A stretch of 64,000 bases of DNA from Proteus cibi (GTDB lineage: Bacteria > Pseudomonadota > Gammaproteobacteria > Enterobacterales > Enterobacteriaceae). Below the pieces are notes generated by a model. It searched no databases. It saw nothing but the letters and a program-made list of their open reading frames with translations, and was not told the origin of the DNA. Shown piece after piece: positions 10,140 to 20,454 of the stretch. The stretch lies in contig NZ_PENW01000019.1 of the NCBI RefSeq assembly GCF_003144405.1, positions 30,270 to 94,269 on the forward strand, in the 5' to 3' direction. The first letter of the stretch is position 1, and each line of letters opens with the position of its first letter. A program made the position numbers and the translations under genes.

Positions 10140-10922
10140 CTATTTTGCCATGGATTCAGCACGTTTAAATACGAGGGTATTTCCCTCTGATTCTGCAGCA
10201 TTAAACTGATAACCTTCGAGATCAAACGCTTTTAGTTGTGCTTTATTGGTCAGTTTTTCTTGAATAATAAAGCGACTCATTAATCCACGGGCTTTTTTAG
10301 CGTAGAAACTGATCACTTTATATTTACCATTTTTCTCATCAAGGAAAACTGGCTTAATAATTTCTGCATTCAGCTTTTTCGGGTTAACCGATTTAAAATA
10401 TTCATCAGACGCTAAGTTAATTAAAATATTATCGCCTTGTTCCTCAAGCGCTTTGTTTAACGCTTCTGTAATGGTATTTCCCCAAAATTGGTATAAATCG
10501 TTTCCTTTGTTATTTTTTAGCTTTATTCCCATTTCAAGGCGATAAGGTTGCATTAAATCAAGAGGACGAAGTACACCATATAAGCCAGAAAGCATACGTA
10601 AATGCTGTTGTGCAAATTGAAAATCATCTTCAGAAAAAAGCTCAGCTTGCATTCCGGTATAAACATCACCTTTAAATGCCAAAATAGCTTGGCGTGCATT
10701 TTCTGGTGTGAAATGAGGTTGCCATTCGCCAAAACGAGCGGCATTTAATCCTGCGAGTTTATCACTTATTTTCATTAAGCTTGCGATATCGCTTGATGAT
10801 AATTTTCGACATTCTTCGATAAGTTGTTGGGAATATTTTAGCAATTCAGGTTGTGTGAAGTGCGTTGTTGCTAAAGGCGATTCGAAATCCAGTGTTTTAG
10901 CTGGTGAAATGGTGATTAGCAT
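10140..10922 (-). CDS. yaaA: Peroxide stress protein YaaA (DUF328/UPF0246)
   Basis: A 260-residue cytoplasmic protein (E. coli YaaA 258). It opens with [15 protein letters not shown], the family signature, and has [22 protein letters not shown] in the middle and SDEYFKSV further on, all characteristic. In E. coli YaaA lowers free iron and limits DNA and protein damage during hydrogen peroxide stress and is under OxyR control; the family has DNA-binding activity with a helix-hairpin-helix-like fold. The start ATG has GAGGG just upstream on the minus strand. Position between thrC and talB matches E. coli, with the giant toxin gene inserted on its distal side. No OxyR site could be assigned by eye. 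Confidence 0.96.
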   Translation of the reverse strand: MLITISPAKTLDFESPLATTHFTQPELLKYSQQLIEECRKLSSSDIASLMKISDKLAGLNAARFGEWQPHFTPENARQAILAFKGDVYTGMQAELFSEDDFQFAQQHLRMLSGLYGVLRPLDLMQPYRLEMGIKLKNNKGNDLYQFWGNTITEALNKALEEQGDNILINLASDEYFKSVNPKKLNAEIIKPVFLDEKNGKYKVISFYAKKARGLMSRFIIQEKLTNKAQLKAFDLEGYQFNAAESEGNTLVFKRAESMAK

Positions 10923-11226
10923 AATTCCCTCGATACGTGATTTTAATGTTGACCAAATATAGCAAACTCTTTCGATTAAAGACTAAATTATAGTAATAGG
11001 AAAAAACAATGGTTTCTCTTATTTGCCGTAAAATTCGTCGTTTTAAACGATTCAGCCTGTGATCTTCTTCTGTTTTTTTCCGCTTTTGTTTTGCGAAAAC
11101 GTTTGGCATTCAAATAATTGCTTTGTATGAATCTAAGCGTCTTGTAGTGTGAGCAGTCCATGTTATTATCAATAGATATCCGCAGGTGACTGCAAACAGA
11201 TTTACCTAGTAGATGAGATAAACAAA
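10923..11226. other. Divergent promoter region of yaaA and talB
   Basis: This 304-base gap lies between two divergently transcribed genes and must hold both promoters. Overlapping minus-strand frames here are not convincing genes. I see no tRNA, repeat or strong intrinsic terminator. The talB ribosome binding site is weak (GATGAGATAAACAAA before ATG). Confidence 0.5.
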
Positions 11227-12180
11227 ATGACCAACAAATTGACTTCTTTGCGTAAGCTGACAACTGTTGTTGCTGACACTGGTGACATCGCAGCAATGAA
11301 ACTGTATCAGCCACAAGACGCAACTACCAACCCATCTTTAATTTTAAATGCCGCTCAAATTCCTGAATATCGTAAATTAATTGATGAAGCGATTGAATGG
11401 GCTCGTTCACAAAGCGATTCTCGTGAACAGCAAATCGTTGATGCTTGCGACAAATTGGCAGTAAATATCGGTTTAGAAATTTTAAAACTGATCCCTGGTC
11501 GTATTTCAACAGAAGTTGATGCACGTCTTTCTTACGACACACAAGCGTGTATCGAAAAAGCACGTCATTTAATGAAACTTTATAATGATGCAGGTATCAG
11601 TAACGACCGTATTCTTATCAAATTAGCATCTACTTGGCAGGGTATCCGTGCCGCAGAGCAATTAGAAAAAGAAGGTATTAACTGTAACCTGACTTTACTG
11701 TTCTCTTTTGCTCAAGCGCGTGCATGTGCTGAAGCAGGTGTTTACCTGATTTCTCCATTTGTTGGTCGTATCATGGATTGGTATAAAGCCAATACAGATA
11801 AAAAAGAATTTGCGCCAGCTGAAGATCCAGGTGTGATTTCTGTTACTGAAATCTATAACTATTACAAACAACATGGTTATAACACAGTTGTTATGGGCGC
11901 AAGCTTCCGTAATATGGGTGAGATTTTAGAATTAGCAGGTTGTGACCGTTTAACTATTGCTCCAGCACTGTTAAAAGAATTATCAGAAGCTGAAGGTGAA
12001 GTTGAACATAAATTATCCTACAAAGGTGAAGTGAAAGCGCGTCCAGCAGCTATCACTGAAGCTCAATTCTATTGGGAACATAACGCTGACCCAATGGCAG
12101 TAGATAAATTATCTGATGGTATTCGTAAATTTGCTGTCGATCAGGAAAAATTAGAGAAAATGATTGCGGATTTATTATAA
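11227..12180 (+). CDS. talB: Transaldolase B
   Basis: A 317-residue enzyme of the non-oxidative pentose phosphate pathway, transferring dihydroxyacetone from sedoheptulose 7-phosphate to glyceraldehyde 3-phosphate. The Schiff-base lysine is Lys132 in RILIKLAST, the same position as in E. coli TalB, which fixes the start. The N-terminal [27 protein letters not shown] and the [14 protein letters not shown] signatures are nearly identical to E. coli. Length is the same as E. coli (317). It stands alone, followed by its own terminator at 12209-12240. Assignment to B rather than A rests on context beside yaaA and mog. Confidence 0.98.
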   Translation: MTNKLTSLRKLTTVVADTGDIAAMKLYQPQDATTNPSLILNAAQIPEYRKLIDEAIEWARSQSDSREQQIVDACDKLAVNIGLEILKLIPGRISTEVDARLSYDTQACIEKARHLMKLYNDAGISNDRILIKLASTWQGIRAAEQLEKEGINCNLTLLFSFAQARACAEAGVYLISPFVGRIMDWYKANTDKKEFAPAEDPGVISVTEIYNYYKQHGYNTVVMGASFRNMGEILELAGCDRLTIAPALLKELSEAEGEVEHKLSYKGEVKARPAAITEAQFYWEHNADPMAVDKLSDGIRKFAVDQEKLEKMIADLL

Positions 12181-12208
12181 TTCGTCGTTAAATTCTTATA
12201 AAAATCTT

Positions 12209-12240
12209 AAATACCCATCTTATACAGGTGGGTATTTTCA
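12209..12240 (+). terminator. Intrinsic terminator after talB
   Basis: AAATACCCA pairs with TGGGTATTT, extended by T-G and C-G pairs, with a short loop and a T-rich tail, 29 bases after the talB stop. Confidence 0.8.
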
Positions 12241-12363
12241 TTTTTTGCCACTCAAAATAACATTTAAGTAAATTTTAAGATTAAATTGATTGGAATATAT
12301 TATTTATCCAGTAATAATTATAAAAATATATTATTAAAGAACTCTATTTATTATTGGTGAATT

Positions 12364-13347
12364 ATGAAAAAGATTGTCTTGGCAACGGTACTTGCATCGT
12401 TATTTTTTAGTGGCGCTGCAATGGCAGAAAGTAAAACGGCGTTCTCTTTACCTGCAATTGAAAAAAGTGCTGAAAGTGGAAATGCAGCATCTCAGTATCA
12501 ATTGGGCGTAAAATATGAGAACGGCGAAGGTGTTGAGCAGGATGGACAAAAAGCGCTGGAGTGGTATACCAAAGCTGCCGAACAAGGTCACGCTGAAGCA
12601 CAGTTAAATTTAGCACTGATGTATGACATGAGTGATGATATTGACCGTGATGCAGAAAAAGCAGTTTATTGGTATAACAAAGCCGCTGTTCAAGGTGTTT
12701 CTTTAGCTCAATACAATCTCGCTGTTTCTTATGATGATGGTGATGGTGTAGAGCAAGACCATGAGAAAGCCGTGTATTGGTATACTAAAGCCGGTGAGCA
12801 AGGTGATAGTGATGCACAATACAACCTTGGTATCTCTTATGATGAAGGTATCGGTGTCGCACAAGACCATGAAAAAGCAGTGGTTTGGTACACAAAAGCC
12901 GCGGAACAAGGTCATTCTGATGCGCAATATAACTTAGCTGTTTCTTATGATGATGGTGAAGGTGTAGAACGTAACGGCACTAAAGCGGTTTTCTGGTATA
13001 CCAAAGCCGCAAACCAAGGTAATCGTGATGCGCAAAATAACTTAGGCGTAATGTACGATGAAGGCGACGGTGTTGCTAAAGATGCACGTAAAGCGGTTGA
13101 ATGGTATAGAAAATCAGCGATGCAAGGTAATGGTTTGGCTCAAAATAACCTCGCTTTAAACTATTATTACGGTAAAGGCGTTAAACGCGATCTGAAAGAA
13201 GCTTATGCATGGTTCTCTGTTGCTGTTGAAAATGGTGATGGTGATGAAGCTATGCTAAAACGTACTGCTCGTGCATTAAATGCAGCACAATTAGCTGAAG
13301 CGAAAAAATTAGCAGCTTCGTATATTACTAAATATATTGATGAGTAA
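12364..13347 (+). CDS. Secreted Sel1-repeat (TPR-like) protein
   Basis: A 327-residue protein with a clear Sec signal peptide: Lys-Lys at positions 2-3, a hydrophobic core and a small-residue cleavage site AMA-ES at 21/22. The mature part is seven consecutive 36-residue Sel1-like repeats of the form DAQYNLGVSYDDGxGVxxDxxKAVxWYTKAAEQG, the central ones almost identical to each other. Sel1 repeats form alpha-alpha superhelices that bind proteins; bacterial members act in envelope stress, signalling and host interaction, but no specific role can be read here. The C-terminal 40 residues (ALNAAQLAEAKKLAASYI) look like the usual helical cap. It is monocistronic, with a terminator at 13378-13403. 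This gene is absent from the corresponding E. coli interval. Periplasmic location is inferred. Confidence 0.85.
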   Translation: MKKIVLATVLASLFFSGAAMAESKTAFSLPAIEKSAESGNAASQYQLGVKYENGEGVEQDGQKALEWYTKAAEQGHAEAQLNLALMYDMSDDIDRDAEKAVYWYNKAAVQGVSLAQYNLAVSYDDGDGVEQDHEKAVYWYTKAGEQGDSDAQYNLGISYDEGIGVAQDHEKAVVWYTKAAEQGHSDAQYNLAVSYDDGEGVERNGTKAVFWYTKAANQGNRDAQNNLGVMYDEGDGVAKDARKAVEWYRKSAMQGNGLAQNNLALNYYYGKGVKRDLKEAYAWFSVAVENGDGDEAMLKRTARALNAAQLAEAKKLAASYITKYIDE

Positions 13348-13377
13348 TATTAATTAATATTATTGAAGGTTAAAGAG

Positions 13378-13403
13378 AGGGAGCTTATGCTCCCTTTTTT
13401 ATT
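13378..13403 (+). terminator. Intrinsic terminator after the Sel1 gene
   Basis: AGGGAGC pairs with GCTCCCT around a TTAT loop, followed by TTTTTATTTTT. It starts 31 bases after the stop codon. Confidence 0.88.
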
Positions 13404-13569
13404 TTTAGTTAAAGCCCAAAAAATAGATTGTTATCATTTCTTTATTATCTATTCTCAATAATCAAATATTAAATATCAGTAATATATTGAGATTCTTTTT
13501 AATTCTCTTGTGTTCTCATGGTAATATCTGCGCGCAAGTTAGAGGGTGATTGATTAATAGAGGTTTGAT

Positions 13570-14157
13570 ATGAACGAATTACGCATAGGGTTAGTTTCTG
13601 TTTCTGATCGCGCTTCAAGTGGGATTTATGAAGATAAAGGCTTACCTGCTTTAGAAGCTTGGCTAAAATCTGCATTAACAACGCCTTTTCATATCGAATC
13701 ACGTTTAATTCCTGACGAACAACTTATGATTGAGCAAACACTGTGTGAGCTAGTTGATGAAGTTGGTTGTCATTTAGTGTTAACAACAGGGGGAACGGGC
13801 CCCGCTCGTCGTGACGTTACTCCTGATGCTACGTTGGCAATTGCAGACAGAGAAATGCCAGGTTTTGGCGAGCAGATGCGTCAAATTAGTCTGAAATTTG
13901 TGCCCACTGCTATTTTATCTCGCCAAGTTGGTGTTATTCGTAATCAAGCGTTAATTCTAAATTTACCAGGGCAACCTAAGGCTATTGCAGAAACGTTGGA
14001 AGGATTAAAGGATAACGACGGTAATGTGATTGTTAGCGGCATTTTCGCTAGTGTACCGTATTGCATTCAACTGCTTGATGGTCCTTATGTCGAAACGAAT
14101 GAAGCTATTGTCGCTGCGTTTAGACCTAAATCAGCACGACGTTCTACTTCAGCATAA
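13570..14157 (+). CDS. mog: Molybdopterin adenylyltransferase
   Basis: A 195-residue MoaB/Mog-domain protein, the same length as E. coli MogA. It adenylates molybdopterin before molybdate insertion, a cytoplasmic step of molybdenum cofactor synthesis. Visible motifs are the N-terminal RIGLVSVSDRASSGIYEDKG, the molybdopterin-binding TTGGTGPARRDVTPDAT near residue 75-90, and LNLPGQPKAI near 140. The ATG is preceded by TAGAGG. It sits between talB and dnaK as in E. coli, where satP and other small genes intervene; those are missing here. A large stem-loop follows it at 14168-14238. Confidence 0.97.
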   Translation: MNELRIGLVSVSDRASSGIYEDKGLPALEAWLKSALTTPFHIESRLIPDEQLMIEQTLCELVDEVGCHLVLTTGGTGPARRDVTPDATLAIADREMPGFGEQMRQISLKFVPTAILSRQVGVIRNQALILNLPGQPKAIAETLEGLKDNDGNVIVSGIFASVPYCIQLLDGPYVETNEAIVAAFRPKSARRSTSA

Positions 14158-14167
14158 AGAATGTAAG

Positions 14168-14238
14168 AGGTTACTTTTGTTGTTAAGCTACTGGCTAGGA
14201 AACGTTTTGACTCAATTTAGATAACGCAAAAGTAACCT
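14168..14238 (+). repeat. Long inverted repeat downstream of mog
   Basis: AGGTTACTTTTG at 14168-14179 pairs perfectly with CAAAAGTAACCT at 14227-14238; beyond a small bulge GTTA and TAAC extend the stem. About 45 bases are enclosed. No T-tract follows, so it is not a textbook terminator. It may stabilise the mog 3' end, act as a weak terminator, or be a small repeat remnant. Confidence 0.65.
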
Positions 14239-14449
14239 TATATTGATTTGATATTTTTATCATAAAAGTTAAAAAGCATTGTTTTTCAACTAATTATGCT
14301 CTCGTTTTAAGCCTAGTCTTAAAAAAGTATTTTAGATAAATCTTGATGTTATTTGAAGATGGTGTAACACCATGAAAAATAATGAGTTTTAATTCTCGTT
14401 TTATTCTTAGACACAAAATTTTCGCATTTTTTGCATTTTTTTTCATTAC

Positions 14450-14482
14450 TCCCCTTGATGAATGTATTTATGACCCCATCTT
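14450..14482 (+). promoter_or_regulatory. Sigma-32 heat-shock promoter of dnaKJ
   Basis: CCCCTTGATG, 13 bases, then GACCCCATCTT. This closely follows the E. coli dnaK P1 promoter (CCCCCTTGATGA with GACCCCAT). It is about 160 bases before the dnaK start codon, leaving a long 5' leader. The rest of the 484-base gap (14158-14641) contains the mog stem-loop and AT-rich DNA without a gene. Confidence 0.85.
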
Positions 14483-14641
14483 CTTTTTCAACTGCAATTA
14501 CCACTTTTGAGTTGCGTTGATTTTATATCCGCTTTGAGATGATGTTGTTTAGTCTATTAATTTGTGACTTGAAAAATGAATATTCATCCTCATATAGATT
14601 GGTAATCAAATTGATAAAGAATTCTCTTTGGAGGCGTTTAA

Positions 14642-16567
14642 ATGGGTAAAATTATTGGTATTGACCTGGGTACAACTAACTCTTGTGTTGCTGTAATGGA
14701 TGGCAAAACTGCCCGGGTTATTGAAAACGCAGAAGGCGATCGTACTACTCCTTCAATCGTTGCTTATGCACAAGATGGTGAAATCTTAGTTGGTCAACCT
14801 GCAAAACGTCAGGCTGTGACTAACCCACAAAATACTTTATTTGCCATCAAACGTTTAATTGGTCGTCGTTTTGAAGATGCCGAAGTTCAACGTGACGTTG
14901 CTATCATGCCTTACAAAATTGTAAAAGCAGATAACGGTGATGCTTGGATTGAAGCACGTAACGAAAAAATGGCGCCACCACAAGTCTCTGCTGAAGTCCT
15001 GAAAAAAATGAAGAAAACAGCAGAAGACTATTTAGGTGAAGCCGTTACTGAAGCTGTTATCACTGTTCCTGCTTACTTTAACGATGCTCAACGTCAAGCA
15101 ACTAAAGACGCAGGTCGTATCGCAGGTCTTGAAGTTAAACGTATTATTAACGAACCAACAGCGGCTGCTCTGGCTTACGGCTTAGATCGTGAAGTGGGTA
15201 ACCGTACTATCGCAGTTTACGACTTAGGTGGTGGTACATTCGATATCTCTATCATCGAAATCGATGAAGTTGACGGCGAAAAAACTTATGAAGTTCTGTC
15301 AACCAATGGTGATACACACTTAGGTGGTGAAGACTTCGATAGCCGCTTAATTAACTACTTAGTTGATGAATTTAAGAAAGAGCAAGGCATTGATCTGCGT
15401 AACGATCCATTAGCAATGCAACGTCTGAAAGAAGCAGCAGAAAAAGCGAAAATCGAATTATCTTCTGCACAACAAACAGATGTTAACTTGCCATACGTCA
15501 CAGCAGATGCAACGGGTCCTAAACACTTAAATATCAAAGTAACTCGTGCAAAACTAGAATCTTTAGTTGAAGATTTAGTGAAACGTTCAATGGAACCAGT
15601 ACGTGTTGCATTAGAAGACGCAGGTCTGAAAGTTAGCGAAGTTAACGACGTTATTCTGGTTGGTGGTCAAACTCGTATGCCAATGGTTCAAAAAACCGTT
15701 GCTGATTTCTTCGGTAAAGAGCCACGTAAAGACGTTAACCCAGATGAAGCTGTTGCAATGGGTGCGGCGGTTCAAGGTGGTGTGTTAGCGGGTGATGTTA
15801 AAGACGTTCTGTTACTTGATGTAACTCCACTGTCTTTAGGTATCGAAACAATGGGGGGAGTGATGACTTCTCTGATTGCGAAAAATACCACAATTCCAAC
15901 TAAACATAGCCAAGTGTTCTCTACCGCAGAAGATAACCAATCTGCTGTCACTATTCACGTATTACAAGGTGAACGTAAACGCGCAAGTGATAACAAATCA
16001 CTGGGGCAGTTTAACTTAGATGGTATTCAAGCAGCTCCACGTGGTATGCCACAAATCGAAGTGACTTTTGATATCGATGCTGATGGTATCTTGCATGTAT
16101 CAGCAAAAGATAAAAACAGTGGTCGTGAGCAAAACATCACTATCAAAGCTTCTTCTGGCTTAAATGAAGATGAAATCCAAAAAATGGTTCGTGATGCAGA
16201 AGCAAACGCAGAAGCTGACCGTAAGTTTGAAGAATTAGTACAAACTCGTAACCAAGCTGACCAATTAGTTCACGGTACACGTAAACAAGTTGAAGAAGCG
16301 GGTGATAAATTACCAGCGAACGATAAAGAAGCTATCGAAAAAGCGGTAAGCGAGTTAGAAATTGCTTCTAAAGGCGAAGATAAAGACGCTATTGAAGCAA
16401 AAATTAAAGCATTAGTTGAAGCTTCTGAAAAACTGCTAGAAATCGCACAACAACAAGCTCAAGCAGGCGCAGCAGGTAATGCCGCGGGTGCTGATGCAAG
16501 TGCGAAGAAAGATGACGATGTTGTCGATGCAGAATTTGAAGAAGTTGACGGCAAAGACAAGAAATAA
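14642..16567 (+). CDS. dnaK: Chaperone DnaK (Hsp70)
   Basis: ATP-driven Hsp70 chaperone of 641 residues (E. coli 638). The nucleotide-binding domain shows [15 protein letters not shown] at the N-terminus, [13 protein letters not shown] near 195 and [13 protein letters not shown] near 340. The linker [19 protein letters not shown] near 390 leads into the substrate-binding domain, and the acidic tail ends in [12 protein letters not shown]. It works with DnaJ, encoded 105 bases downstream, and GrpE elsewhere; it also controls sigma-32 activity. A sigma-32 promoter at 14450-14482 supports heat-shock control. The Shine-Dalgarno TTGGAGG lies 7 bases before the ATG. Confidence 0.99.
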   Translation: MGKIIGIDLGTTNSCVAVMDGKTARVIENAEGDRTTPSIVAYAQDGEILVGQPAKRQAVTNPQNTLFAIKRLIGRRFEDAEVQRDVAIMPYKIVKADNGDAWIEARNEKMAPPQVSAEVLKKMKKTAEDYLGEAVTEAVITVPAYFNDAQRQATKDAGRIAGLEVKRIINEPTAAALAYGLDREVGNRTIAVYDLGGGTFDISIIEIDEVDGEKTYEVLSTNGDTHLGGEDFDSRLINYLVDEFKKEQGIDLRNDPLAMQRLKEAAEKAKIELSSAQQTDVNLPYVTADATGPKHLNIKVTRAKLESLVEDLVKRSMEPVRVALEDAGLKVSEVNDVILVGGQTRMPMVQKTVADFFGKEPRKDVNPDEAVAMGAAVQGGVLAGDVKDVLLLDVTPLSLGIETMGGVMTSLIAKNTTIPTKHSQVFSTAEDNQSAVTIHVLQGERKRASDNKSLGQFNLDGIQAAPRGMPQIEVTFDIDADGILHVSAKDKNSGREQNITIKASSGLNEDEIQKMVRDAEANAEADRKFEELVQTRNQADQLVHGTRKQVEEAGDKLPANDKEAIEKAVSELEIASKGEDKDAIEAKIKALVEASEKLLEIAQQQAQAGAAGNAAGADASAKKDDDVVDAEFEEVDGKDKK

Positions 16568-16568
16568 T

Positions 16569-16649
16569 GCCCTTAACGGGCCGCGGTAACTCACCTGTGA
16601 ATAGTTACTGATACCGAACACGGGCGTCGAGGAAACTCAACGCCCGTGT
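16569..16649 (+). other. Structured dnaK-dnaJ intergenic RNA
   Basis: Three successive hairpins fill the gap: GCCC/GGGC at 16569-16581, GTAAC/GTTAC with an inner TCAC/GTGA at 16586-16608, and ACACGGGCGT paired with ACGCCCGTGT at 16618-16649, whose upper stem GAG/CTC closes a GAAA tetraloop. No long T run follows, so most transcripts should read into dnaJ; the hairpins may tune the DnaK:DnaJ ratio by partial termination or mRNA processing. Confidence 0.7.
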
Positions 16650-16672
16650 GCTTATGTCAAGGGTAATCTAGA

Positions 16673-17812
16673 ATGGCGAAAAGAGATTTTTACGAAGTCC
16701 TCGGTTTAAGTAAAACTGCCGACGAAAAAGAAATTAAACGCGCATATAAGCGTTTAGCAATGAAATATCACCCAGACCGAAATCAAGGTGATAAAGAGTC
16801 AGAAGCGAAATTCAAAGAAATCAAAGAAGCCTATGAAATCTTAAGTGATGCTCAAAAACGTGCGGCTTATGATCAGTATGGTCATGCTGCGTTTGAACAG
16901 GGTGGATTTGGTGGTCAAGGTGGCGGCGGCTTCGGCGGTGGTGCTGACTTTGGTGATATCTTTGGTGATGTATTTGGCGATATTTTTGGTGGTGGTCGCC
17001 GTCAACAACGCGCAGCGCGTGGTTCTGACTTACAATACAACATGGATCTAACGCTTGAAGAAGCTGTTCGTGGTGTTGCGAAAGAAATTCGTATACCTAC
17101 ATTAGAAACATGTGACAAATGCCATGGTAGCGGTGCTAAAGAAGGTACATCAGCAGAAACCTGTTCTACTTGTCATGGCGCTGGTCAGGTTCATTTACGT
17201 CAAGGTTTCTTCACTGTACAGCAAGCATGTCCAACTTGTCATGGTCGCGGTAAAGTGATTAAAGAGCCTTGCTCTAAATGTCATGGTGATGGTCGTGTTG
17301 AACGCTCTAAAACGTTGTCTGTTAAAATTCCAGCCGGTGTTGATACAGGCGACCGTATTCGTTTAAGTGGTGAAGGTGAAGCCGGTGAAAACGGTGCACC
17401 AGCAGGCGATTTATACGTACAGGTTCATGTTCGTCAGCATCATATTTTTGAACGTGATGGCAATAACCTTTACTGTGAAGTCCCTATTAACTTTGCTATT
17501 GCGGCTTTAGGTGGAGAGATTGAAGTCCCAACACTTGATGGTCGTGTGAAACTTAAAATTCCAGCCGAAACACAAACGGGTAAAATGTTCCGCATGAAAG
17601 GCAAAGGTGTTAAATCAGTACGTAGTAGTAGTATTGGTGACTTAATGTGCCGTGTTGTGGTTGAAACCCCTGTTAAGCTCAATGAAAAACAAAAAGAGTT
17701 AATGCAACAACTGGGTGAATCATTTGGTGGCAAGAGTGGTGAGAAAAACACACCACGCTCTAAGAGTTTTTTAGATGGTGTGAAAAAATTCTTTGATGAT
17801 TTAACAAAGTAA
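16673..17812 (+). CDS. dnaJ: Co-chaperone DnaJ (Hsp40)
   Basis: A 379-residue Hsp40 that delivers substrates to DnaK and stimulates its ATPase through the J domain. The J domain (residues 1-70) has the invariant HPD in [10 protein letters not shown] Gly/Phe-rich linker follows (about 75-115), then four CxxCxGxG zinc repeats: [24 protein letters not shown] and CSKCHGDG (about 148-205), then the C-terminal substrate-binding beta domains. It is second in the dnaKJ operon, 105 bases after dnaK, with AAGGG upstream of the ATG. A strong terminator at 17837-17880 ends the operon. Confidence 0.99.
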   Translation: MAKRDFYEVLGLSKTADEKEIKRAYKRLAMKYHPDRNQGDKESEAKFKEIKEAYEILSDAQKRAAYDQYGHAAFEQGGFGGQGGGGFGGGADFGDIFGDVFGDIFGGGRRQQRAARGSDLQYNMDLTLEEAVRGVAKEIRIPTLETCDKCHGSGAKEGTSAETCSTCHGAGQVHLRQGFFTVQQACPTCHGRGKVIKEPCSKCHGDGRVERSKTLSVKIPAGVDTGDRIRLSGEGEAGENGAPAGDLYVQVHVRQHHIFERDGNNLYCEVPINFAIAALGGEIEVPTLDGRVKLKIPAETQTGKMFRMKGKGVKSVRSSSIGDLMCRVVVETPVKLNEKQKELMQQLGESFGGKSGEKNTPRSKSFLDGVKKFFDDLTK

Positions 17813-17836
17813 TTTCTACTTAAATTTAATTAAAAA

Positions 17837-17880
17837 AGAAGCCTGATGATATGCTATTGAGTGATAATCATCAGGCTTCT
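17837..17880. terminator. Bidirectional terminator between dnaJ and the EamA gene
   Basis: Fourteen-pair perfect stem AGAAGCCTGATGAT with ATCATCAGGCTTCT; A-rich before and T-rich after. It serves the convergent dnaJ and EamA transporter genes. Confidence 0.85.
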
Positions 17881-17922
17881 TCTCTTTTTATTCGTTATTG
17901 TTTTTATTTCAGTTTATCGAGA

Positions 17923-18768
17923 TCACCCCATCTTGATAGCAACAATGCCGGCTAAAATCACTAAACACGCCAATAGCTGTTTACGGTTAAATTGCTCTTT
18001 TAACAGATAGACAGATAAGATCATGGCAAATAATACGCTGGTCTCTCTTAACGCGGCGACAAGTACGATTGAAGCATGACTCATCGCCCATATTACAATG
18101 CCATAGCTTACCAACTGCATGATCCCACCTAAAAATGCGGGTTTCCAATAATCCTTTATCTTGGTTTTTAAATGTTGGCGATAACGAAGCCAAGCAAGTA
18201 AATACATTGCGATGCCATTTAAAAAGAAGAGCCATAAAATATATGCAAACGGCGTTTCACCTACGCGAGAGCCATTACCATCAGATAGGGTATAACTTGC
18301 AGTAAATAATGCGGTAAGCAACGCAAAAAAGAGTGCATCTTTACGTAAATTAAACTCTGCTATTTTTCTACTACGTGAGATAAGGATAATACCCAAAATG
18401 ATAAATAAAATGCCTATCAAGCCAGCTATTGGGAGTGTTTCATGGAAGAGAAAAAAGCCAAGAAAAGCGGTCATTAATGGTGCACTACCACGAGAGATAG
18501 GGTAGACCTGATTAAAATCAGCCAATGCATAACAGCGACTTAAAGAGAGTGTGTAACCAACATGAAATAAAACAGAAAGAATAAGCCATTTCCATGCACC
18601 GACATCAGGGAGCCCAACCCAAAACAGGGCGGGGAGTGTTACAGCGCCCGAAAAAAAAGTCAGTAACGAGATCCCTAAAAATCGATCACTACCTACTTTA
18701 ACCAATGCATTCCAACATGCATGAAAGATAGCAGCGAATAAAACAGCAATAAAAATAGTTATCGACAT
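17923..18768 (-). CDS. EamA/DMT-superfamily inner-membrane transporter
   Basis: A 281-residue hydrophobic protein beginning MSITIFIAVLFAAIFHACWNAL; this internal ATG is chosen because the 19 upstream codons are polar, unlike a family member's N-terminus, and the family starts directly with transmembrane helix 1. About ten transmembrane segments are arranged as two EamA repeats, each with the typical start (FHACWNALVK; FFALLTALFTASYTLSDG) and ending (ISRGSAPLMTAFLG; ALRETSVLFAMILS). Such proteins are small-metabolite exporters of the drug/metabolite transporter superfamily. Substrate cannot be read. It is convergent with dnaJ and divergent from nhaA, and is not part of this interval in E. coli. 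Confidence 0.85.
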   Translation of the reverse strand: MSITIFIAVLFAAIFHACWNALVKVGSDRFLGISLLTFFSGAVTLPALFWVGLPDVGAWKWLILSVLFHVGYTLSLSRCYALADFNQVYPISRGSAPLMTAFLGFFLFHETLPIAGLIGILFIILGIILISRSRKIAEFNLRKDALFFALLTALFTASYTLSDGNGSRVGETPFAYILWLFFLNGIAMYLLAWLRYRQHLKTKIKDYWKPAFLGGIMQLVSYGIVIWAMSHASIVLVAALRETSVLFAMILSVYLLKEQFNRKQLLACLVILAGIVAIKMG

Positions 18769-18903
18769 ATTGATAGAAACCTTACTATAACGAGAGTATT
18801 CACTATCTATAAAACAATAACACAATGGTTAAATAGTGAAATGAATAACATTTTTTCTCTTATAATTTTGGAAAGTTGTAAATAAAAAAGATAAAAATAA
18901 TAA

Positions 18904-18968
18904 TTTTTTGATAATTAAAGATTGATATATCTGATCTATTTTATCAATTGGTATGATTTATCAAAAAA
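18904..18968. promoter_or_regulatory. Nested dyad of four TTGATA half-sites upstream of nhaA
   Basis: TTTTTTGATA at 18904-18913 is mirrored by TATCAAAAAA at 18959-18968, and inside it ATTGATA at 18921-18927 is mirrored by TATCAAT at 18942-18948. The four TTGATA half-sites share nearly the same centre. It lies in the 448-base divergent gap (18769-19216), which is otherwise AT-rich and gene-free. Binding by NhaR or another regulator is a guess. Confidence 0.45.
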
Positions 18969-19216
18969 GAGGCTTATTTTTACTTAATTGTAAAAAATAA
19001 CATTTATATTCAATGTGTTATTTTAATCATTATTAATTATTCCTGTTCTTCAATTTTTGAAAAATTATGTTGATGAATTGATATTATTTATCTTGTTTTT
19101 CTTGATATTTCTTTTTAGATTCGAAAAATCCGAGTTGTTATCCATAAATAATCTGTTTTTTGCGAATTTATAATTATCATATTATTAACAAGATTAGTGA
19201 TTTTGAGGTTAATATT

Positions 19217-20395
19217 ATGACGGCAATTATTAGACAATTTTTGAGATTAGAGGCATCAGGCGGTATTCTTCTGATTATTGCTGCTATTATCGCATTGATT
19301 ATGGCGAATACACCTCTAAGTGCTTTGTATAATGAGTTTTTATCCATTCCTATTATGATCAAATTCGGCGCGTTCGAACTTGATAAACCATTATTACTTT
19401 GGGTAAATGATGCCTTAATGGCGATCTTTTTCTTAGTGGTAGGATTGGAAGTTAAACGTGAATTAAAAGAAGGCTCTTTGGCTCAGCGTGATAGAGCTAT
19501 TTTCCCTGCGATAGCCGCAGTAGGTGGTATGTTAGCACCGGCATTGGTTTATTTGATGTTTAATCATACGGATGCAATTGGACAGCAAGGTTGGGCAATT
19601 CCGGCAGCAACTGATATTGCTTTTGCACTGGGTGTGATGGCATTACTGGGTAAGCGCGTTCCTGTCGAGTTAAAAGTCTTTCTGTTAGCGTTAGCTATCA
19701 TTGATGATTTAGGTGTGATCGTCATTATTGCGCTCTTTTATTCAAAGAGTATTGCACTAATGCCTCTCGCTTTAGCGGGGTTAATCGTGATTGCTCTGGG
19801 CATAATGAACTGGCGTAAAGTGGGTAATACGGCTGCTTATTTAATTCTTGGGTTCATCTTGTGGGTATGTATTTTAAAATCAGGTATTCATGCCACCATT
19901 GCGGGTGTGATTGTTGGATTCCTTATCCCATTAAGAAATAAAGAAGGTGATTCTCCTTCTGAAGAATTGGAGCATGTGCTACACCCTTGGGTTGCCTATT
20001 TTATTCTACCGCTATTTGCATTTAGTAACGCTGGGGTTTCTTTAAATGGCGTAACGCTTGATGGCATGTTATCTGCCTTACCATTAGGTATCGCGTTAGG
20101 ACTATTTTTAGGTAAGCCGATTGGGATTTTTCTCTTTAGTTGGATTTCGGTAAAACTAGGCATTGCAAAATTACCAGATGCGATTAATCTTAAACAAATA
20201 TTTGCAGTGTCTGTGTTATGTGGTATCGGTTTTACTATGTCTATCTTTATCGCAGGGTTAGCATTTGATGGTGCAGATGAAGCTTATAATACCTATGCTA
20301 AGCTTGGTATTTTAGTCGGTTCAACAGTAGCTGCTGTTGCAGGATATTTGTTGCTTCGTTCTGTTTTGCCGAAGTTAAAAACGAAGTCAATATAG
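19217..20395 (+). CDS. nhaA: Na+/H+ antiporter NhaA
   Basis: Inner-membrane antiporter exchanging two protons for one sodium ion, central to alkaline pH and salt tolerance. The start chosen here (ATG after GAGG) gives 392 residues and places the two ion-binding aspartates of [11 protein letters not shown] at Asp163 and Asp164, exactly the E. coli numbers; a longer frame starting further upstream is therefore unlikely. About twelve membrane segments are visible, with the [21 protein letters not shown] and [13 protein letters not shown] motifs. It is followed by nhaR, its LysR-type activator in E. coli, but with a strong terminator in between at 20455-20495. Confidence 0.98.
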   Translation: MTAIIRQFLRLEASGGILLIIAAIIALIMANTPLSALYNEFLSIPIMIKFGAFELDKPLLLWVNDALMAIFFLVVGLEVKRELKEGSLAQRDRAIFPAIAAVGGMLAPALVYLMFNHTDAIGQQGWAIPAATDIAFALGVMALLGKRVPVELKVFLLALAIIDDLGVIVIIALFYSKSIALMPLALAGLIVIALGIMNWRKVGNTAAYLILGFILWVCILKSGIHATIAGVIVGFLIPLRNKEGDSPSEELEHVLHPWVAYFILPLFAFSNAGVSLNGVTLDGMLSALPLGIALGLFLGKPIGIFLFSWISVKLGIAKLPDAINLKQIFAVSVLCGIGFTMSIFIAGLAFDGADEAYNTYAKLGILVGSTVAAVAGYLLLRSVLPKLKTKSI

Positions 20396-20454
20396 GGAAA
20401 TTTATTACGGACTTGAGTTTCTCAACACAATAAATACCGAGTTATACATTTAAA

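Noticed and set aside
10897..11323. Minus-strand frames overlapping the yaaA-talB gap and the start of talB
   Set aside because: Composition is not protein-like and they run antisense into talB without ribosome binding sites.
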